In this document: piece by piece, positions 60,179 through 64,000 of the stretch
Layout of the letters: each line of letters starts with the position of its first letter
How positions within the stretch are numbered: the first letter of the stretch is position 1
Assembly (NCBI RefSeq): GCF_000690905.1
Contig: NZ_JMCL01000047.1
Span: 24,681-88,680, forward strand
DNA length: 64,000 nt
Reading direction: 5' to 3'
Source: Pseudomonas sp. Ant30-3
GTDB lineage: Bacteria > Pseudomonadota > Gammaproteobacteria > Pseudomonadales > Pseudomonadaceae
The notes under the pieces: generated by a model
What the model was told of the DNA's origin: nothing
The model's input: only the letters and a program-made list of their open reading frames with translations
Database searches by the model: none
Position numbers and translations under genes: made by a program

Positions 60179-61309
60179 TCAGTCAGCGAGATATTCAGCC
60201 AAACCGCGATAACAGGTCGCCAAATGATAAGGCGTCGTCGACGGCATATCGCGGCGACTCACTTCACCGTTCTCATCGCGACATTCATACCAGCCGTGCG
60301 CATGCAAAGAGTGCTGCAGCAACGCCTGCAACTGGCGGATGACTGCAGCGTCGCTGTTCGCTCGCAACGTCAGCGCTCGCAGGTATTCAGCTTGAGCCCA
60401 AATGCGCTGGGTGCCATCTTTCGCTTGCCCGTCCAGCGTCAACATGGCCCGCACGGCGCCACTCGATTCTTCGACGCCCAGTTGCTCGGTGAACGCAAAA
60501 GCTCGGTCGAGTGAGTCGTGCAGCGGCGAACCGCGCAACAACGGCGAGGATTCGAGCAGGAAGAACCACTCGAACTGATGACCCGGTTCAAACCAGTTAT
60601 CCACAGCACCCAATGGCTTTTCCATCAACACATCATGCTGTGGATCGATAAAACGCTGGTGCATCCCGCTGCATAACTCGACAAGTGCTCGCTGTACCGG
60701 CGCGTCAGCACGAATCGACAGCGTTGCGAGAAATGCTTCGGCCAGGTGCATTAGCGGATTCTGCAGCGGCCCTGTGTCCAAGGAAGACCAGTCCTGTTCG
60801 AGGCAGGCTTCGTAGAGGCCGTCATTCGTCGCGAAACGCTGCGCGATCACTTTAAGTGTGGCGTTGAGCACTGACTCCACCAACGGCTCGCGAACTTTGT
60901 CCCAGTAGTGGGCGCAGGCAAACAGGATGAAGGCGTGGGTGTAGAGATCCTTGCGCCGATCGAGCGGAGCGCCTTGCGGGTCAATGCTGTAGAACCAGCC
61001 GCCGTGTTCCGCATCGTGAAAATGTTGCTGCAAGGAACGGAACAGCGCCGCCGCTCGGTCTTCGGCTCCCGCCAGCTGACCGATCAGGCTGGAAAACACA
61101 TACAGCTGCCGCGCGCAGGCCATGGCCCGGTAGCGTTGAGGTGGCAGCGGATGGTGGTCCGCATCCAGCGCTTCGTAAGGCAGCGCCATGTCGGCATTCC
61201 AGCCCGGACCTTGCCAGAGTGGCACGATCACGTCCCGGAAATGCTGTTGCACCGAGGCGAACAGTGCGGTCAGTTCAGGCTGGGGAGTAGAGTGGGGCTG
61301 ATGCGGCAT
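60179..61309 (-). CDS. AGE family epimerase/isomerase
   Basis: 376 aa, an alpha/alpha-barrel protein of the N-acylglucosamine 2-epimerase family. RYRAMACARQLYVFSSLIGQ and HGGWFYSIDPQGAPLDRRKDLYTHAFILFA (the RKDLY-HAF catalytic region) are the recognisable parts, with PGHQFEWFFLLE and AQAEYLRALTL near the end. Members interconvert mannose, fructose, cellobiose or amino sugars; the substrate here cannot be told. It stands alone between repeats. Confidence 0.87.
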   Translation of the reverse strand: MPHQPHSTPQPELTALFASVQQHFRDVIVPLWQGPGWNADMALPYEALDADHHPLPPQRYRAMACARQLYVFSSLIGQLAGAEDRAAALFRSLQQHFHDAEHGGWFYSIDPQGAPLDRRKDLYTHAFILFACAHYWDKVREPLVESVLNATLKVIAQRFATNDGLYEACLEQDWSSLDTGPLQNPLMHLAEAFLATLSIRADAPVQRALVELCSGMHQRFIDPQHDVLMEKPLGAVDNWFEPGHQFEWFFLLESSPLLRGSPLHDSLDRAFAFTEQLGVEESSGAVRAMLTLDGQAKDGTQRIWAQAEYLRALTLRANSDAAVIRQLQALLQHSLHAHGWYECRDENGEVSRRDMPSTTPYHLATCYRGLAEYLAD

Positions 61310-61388
61310 TGGCTGGCGTCGTCACGGCAGGGTTAATTGCGCGCCATGTTAGCAGAGAGCCCGGTCGGAGAGAGGCGGTGTCTGTCAG

Positions 61389-61570
61389 ACCGCTATCGCG
61401 AGCAAGCTCGGCTCCCACAGAGTAAGCATTCCACTGTGAGCAGAGCTCCCACAAGGTAAGCATTCCACTGTGAGCAGAGCTCCCACAGAGTAAGCATTCC
61501 ACTCTGGGAGCCGAGCTTGCTTGCGATCAGGCCGCATTCCACTGTAGGAGCCGAGCTTGCTCGCGATGAG
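61389..61570. repeat. REP-derived tandem array, 34-bp period
   Basis: Three 34-base units start at 61411, 61445 and 61479, each GCTCCCACA(G/A)(A/G)GTAAGCATTCCACT. Outside them are half-elements GCGAGCAAGCTCGGCTCCCA (left) and two GAGCCGAGCTTGCTCGCG copies (right). The 283 bases between the AGE gene and hupE hold no gene. Confidence 0.82.
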
Positions 61571-61592
61571 GCCATTACAGGCGATAAAGAAA

Positions 61593-62165
61593 TCAGCCAG
61601 CCAGCAACCACACGCCGGTCGCCGCCGAAGCTGCTCCCGCCAGACGCACCAACGGCGCCGCCGCCCGAGGCAATACTCGCACCACCGCATAACCCGCCGC
61701 ATGCAACGCGGCCGTTGCCGCCACGAAACCGGCTGCATAGGCCCAAGGGCTGGACATGTCGGGCAATTCCAGGCCATGCGCGACACCGTGGAACAGTGCA
61801 AATAATGCTGTCGCCGCGACCGCCAGGCTCAATGGCGGTCGCACTGCCAGCGCAACAGCCAGGCCCAGCGCCAATACTGACGCGGCGATGCCACTTTCCA
61901 GCGCCGGCAAATTCAGCCCTTGAAAACCCAATAACCCGCCGATCAGCATCGTGCCGACAAACGTGCAGGGCAGCGCCCAACGCGCGGCGCCTTGCTGCTG
62001 CGCCGCCCACAAGCCGACGGCCAGCATTGCCAGCAAGTGATCGAGACCACCGATAGGGTGGCTGATGCCGGCGATCAACCCGTTGTCACCATGGCCCGGA
62101 TGAGCGAGTGCAATGGCTGGCGTCACCAAAAGGGCCAGGGTGACCAGAGTGCGTTTCAATGTCAT
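61593..62165 (-). CDS. HupE/UreJ family nickel/metal transporter
   Basis: 190 aa with a signal peptide (MTLKRTLVTLALLVTPAIALA) and about six membrane helices. The mature N-terminus starts HPGHGDNG, and HPIGGLDHLLAMLAVG is the metal-binding signature of HupE/UreJ proteins; a second His pair is in ALFHGVAHGLEL. Next to ureG, ureF and ureE it probably brings nickel (or cobalt) into the cell for urease. Confidence 0.92.
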   Translation of the reverse strand: MTLKRTLVTLALLVTPAIALAHPGHGDNGLIAGISHPIGGLDHLLAMLAVGLWAAQQQGAARWALPCTFVGTMLIGGLLGFQGLNLPALESGIAASVLALGLAVALAVRPPLSLAVAATALFALFHGVAHGLELPDMSSPWAYAAGFVAATAALHAAGYAVVRVLPRAAAPLVRLAGAASAATGVWLLAG

Positions 62166-62192
62166 GGCTAAGCTTCCTTGTTGAAATTTTGA

Positions 62193-62807
62193 TCAGGCTG
62201 CGATCAGCAAGCCTTGGCGTTCGATGAAGGCGATGATCTCTTCCAGCCCCAGACCTGTTTTCTGGTTGCTGAAAACAAACGGCTTGCCGCTGCGCATGCG
62301 GCGGGTGTCGCTGTCCATCATTTCCAGCGATGCGCCCACCAGCGGCGCGAGGTCGATCTTGTTGATCACCAGCAGATCGGATTTGCAGATGCCCGGTCCA
62401 CCCTTGCGCGGCAGCTTGTCGCCGGCCGACACATCGATCACATAGATCGTCAGGTCGGACAGCTCCGGGCTGAACGTCGCCGACAGGTTGTCACCGCCAG
62501 ACTCCACCAGAATCAGATCAAGCCCCGGAAAGCGTCGGTTCAGTTGGTCCACCGCTTCCAGGTTGATCGACGCGTCTTCGCGGATCGCCGTGTGCGGGCA
62601 GCCGCCGGTCTCCACGCCGATAATCCGCTCAGGGGCGAGCGCTTCGTTGCGCACCAGAAAATCGGCGTCTTCGCGGGTGTAAATGTCGTTGGTGACGACG
62701 GCGAGGTTGTAGCGATCGCGCAGTGCCAGACAAAGCGCCAACGTCAGGGCCGTCTTGCCGGAACCGACCGGGCCGCCGATGCCGACACGCAAAGGTTGAG
62801 CGTTCAT
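62193..62807 (-). CDS. ureG: Urease accessory GTPase UreG
   Basis: 204 aa. A GTPase that delivers nickel to urease. P-loop [17 protein letters not shown] (about residues 9-25), metal motif [28 protein letters not shown] and base-recognition NKIDLAP are complete. ATG 62807. It lies 23 bases after ureF and 27 bases before hupE, all transcribed leftward. Confidence 0.97.
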   Translation of the reverse strand: MNAQPLRVGIGGPVGSGKTALTLALCLALRDRYNLAVVTNDIYTREDADFLVRNEALAPERIIGVETGGCPHTAIREDASINLEAVDQLNRRFPGLDLILVESGGDNLSATFSPELSDLTIYVIDVSAGDKLPRKGGPGICKSDLLVINKIDLAPLVGASLEMMDSDTRRMRSGKPFVFSNQKTGLGLEEIIAFIERQGLLIAA

Positions 62808-62830
62808 GTGATTCTCCAAAGTAAAAGGCC

Positions 62831-63505
62831 CTAGGAACGAAACAGGCGGCTGTACTGGCGCTCGTGGGCCATGCTTGCCAGAGACAGGCCGAAAGCAGCG
62901 CTGCCGTAATGTTCGGGTGTGATGTGGCTGGCGTGCTGTTGCGCTTGCTGCAGCAGTGGCAGCAGTTGGCTGGTCAGGCGTTGCGCGGCTTGCTGGCCCA
63001 GCGGCAGGGTCTTCATCAACACCGCCAATTGGTTTTCCAGCCAGCTCCACAGCCACGCCGCGAGCGCGTCTTGCGGTTCGATTTGCCAGGCACGCGCCGC
63101 CAGCGCCCAGCCGAGGGCCAGGTGCGGCTCGGCACGTTGCACAAGAAACGCCCGGGCCGCTGCGTCCAGTTCGGGCAGCCCGTTGAGCAGTTGTTGCAGC
63201 GAGTAACCCATCTGCCGGCTTTCCTGGTGCAACTCCCGAGTCTCGCGACTGGCGCGATGTTCTTCGCAATGCTGCAACAGATCGGCCCAGTTTTCCTCGG
63301 CCGCTGCCGTGCAATGAGCAAGCAGCAGCGGTGCTTCAAAGCGTGCAAGGTTCAGCAATAACTGATCGCTGATCCAGCGTCGCGCGCTCTCGGAATCACT
63401 CACCCGGCCGTTATCCACAGCCATCTCCAGTCCCTGCGAATAGCTGTAGCCGCCAATCGGCAACTGCGGACTGGCCAGACGTAACAGCGCCCAGGCTGGA
63501 TTCAT
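62831..63505 (-). CDS. ureF: Urease accessory protein UreF
   Basis: 224 aa all-helical protein. [27 protein letters not shown] is the standard UreF start, and the end [25 protein letters not shown] carries the conserved C-terminus. UreF acts with UreD/H as the gate for nickel loading by UreG. It overlaps ureE by 4 bases. Confidence 0.96.
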   Translation of the reverse strand: MNPAWALLRLASPQLPIGGYSYSQGLEMAVDNGRVSDSESARRWISDQLLLNLARFEAPLLLAHCTAAAEENWADLLQHCEEHRASRETRELHQESRQMGYSLQQLLNGLPELDAAARAFLVQRAEPHLALGWALAARAWQIEPQDALAAWLWSWLENQLAVLMKTLPLGQQAAQRLTSQLLPLLQQAQQHASHITPEHYGSAAFGLSLASMAHERQYSRLFRS

Positions 63506-64000
63506 ATACGCACGCCGAACTGGTGCAGTTTCGGCGCGTAATTGAAGGCTTCCTCGCCCTGCCGGGAGTGGTGATGGCCACCGCCGTAAGCGCCGTGCTC
63601 GGGCTGAAACGACGCTTCAATATGCTCGACATTGGCATCCAGCTGTTCGAGCATCGCCTTGAGCACATAGTCGTCGAGCAAGCGCAGCCAGCCATCGCCT
63701 ACTTGCAAGGCGACGTGGCGATTGCCGAGGTGATAAGCCGCACGGGTCAGCTCGAAGGGATTGGCGCAGGTGACATGCAGCAGTTGCTCGGGACGCGCGC
63801 AGACGCGGACGATTCTGCCGTCTTCTGCCTCAAGGCATTCGCCATCGTGCAGCGGCGGTTGACCGCGCTCCAGAAAGAGCCCGACGTCTTCACCTTCGGC
63901 ACTGAAACAGCGCAAACGGCTTTTACTGCGGGCTTCGAAGGTGAGGTGCAACTCGGCGGCCCAGACGGGCTGAGGGTCGATTCTGCGATGAATCACCAGC
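63502..64000 (-). CDS. ureE: Urease nickel metallochaperone UreE (5' end at the window edge)
   Basis: 164 visible residues from a GTG at 63996, but the frame remains open to the edge and reads CTG GTG ATT CAT after a G, so the true ATG (Met-Leu-Val-Ile-His start) probably begins two bases outside. The N-terminal domain (RLRCFSAEGEDVGLFLERGQ) is the peptide-binding part, LLHVTCANPFELTRAAYHLGN the metal-binding domain, and the tail GGGHHHSRQGEEAFNYAPKL is His-rich. It delivers Ni(II) to UreG. Confidence 0.95.
   Translation of the reverse strand, partial: LVIHRRIDPQPVWAAELHLTFEARSKSRLRCFSAEGEDVGLFLERGQPPLHDGECLEAEDGRIVRVCARPEQLLHVTCANPFELTRAAYHLGNRHVALQVGDGWLRLLDDYVLKAMLEQLDANVEHIEASFQPEHGAYGGGHHHSRQGEEAFNYAPKLHQFGVRI

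Noticed and set aside
61411..61512. Possible CRISPR array
   Set aside because: Spacers are identical between units and the period is 34 bases; it is an expanded REP element.

Overview
The window looks like a chromosomal stretch of a Pseudomonas fluorescens-group bacterium. The gene order motA-motB-(insert)-rsgA-orn, queG/nnr-tsaE-amiB-mutL-miaA-hfq-hflX-hflK-hflC-hisZ-purA, rnr-rlmB-rpsF-rpsR-rplI-dnaB and azurin-nadE-pncB is typical of Pseudomonas, as are the many short inverted repeats with arms such as GCGAGCAGGCTCGCTCCCAC between genes. Nearly all genes are recognisable core genes; no prophage, transposase or CRISPR array was seen.

Layout. 1-3.3 kb: the 5' part of an HDOD protein gene and the flagellar stator genes motAB. 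3.3-5.4 kb: an accessory insert with a minus-strand operon encoding a possible 23-aa peptide, a caspase-like protease and a TIR-domain protein, next to repeats. 5.4-9.1 kb: rsgA, orn, a TRIC-like channel and queG. 9.1-22.1 kb: the long nnr-to-purA block covering metabolite repair, tRNA modification, cell-wall amidase, mismatch repair, Hfq and the HflKC complex. 22.2-27 kb: a chemoreceptor and a Fur-type-boxed iron(III) uptake pair. 27.1-27.5 kb: two identical tRNA-Leu(CAG) genes. 27.7-37.5 kb: rnr, rlmB, ribosomal protein genes, dnaB and a YgiQ radical-SAM gene. 37.9-44.6 kb: a three-gene transglutaminase / ATP-grasp / alpha-E cluster of unknown product. 44.8-48.7 kb: a small basic protein, a LOG-family hydrolase, azurin, nadE and pncB. 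48.9-53 kb: a LysR regulator with the pipecolate genes amaB and amaA. 53.3-58.5 kb: the complete livKHMGF branched-chain amino acid transporter, preceded by a textbook sigma-54 promoter. 59.3-64 kb: a short-chain dehydrogenase, an AGE-family epimerase and the urease accessory genes hupE/ureJ, ureG, ureF and ureE (cut by the right edge).

The most interesting region is 3666-5178. A caspase-like protease (His81/Cys130) overlaps by one base a compact TIR protein with a candidate catalytic Glu75. This pairing matches the layout of recently reported TIR-caspase anti-phage systems (type IV Thoeris, from memory), in which a TIR-made nucleotide signal switches on a protease. A possible translationally coupled 23-aa peptide precedes it. 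Second in interest is the transglutaminase/ATP-grasp/alpha-E cluster, a widespread but uncharacterised predicted peptide-modification system. Third is the sigma-54 promoter with repeated CGGTTGCA octamers ahead of livK.
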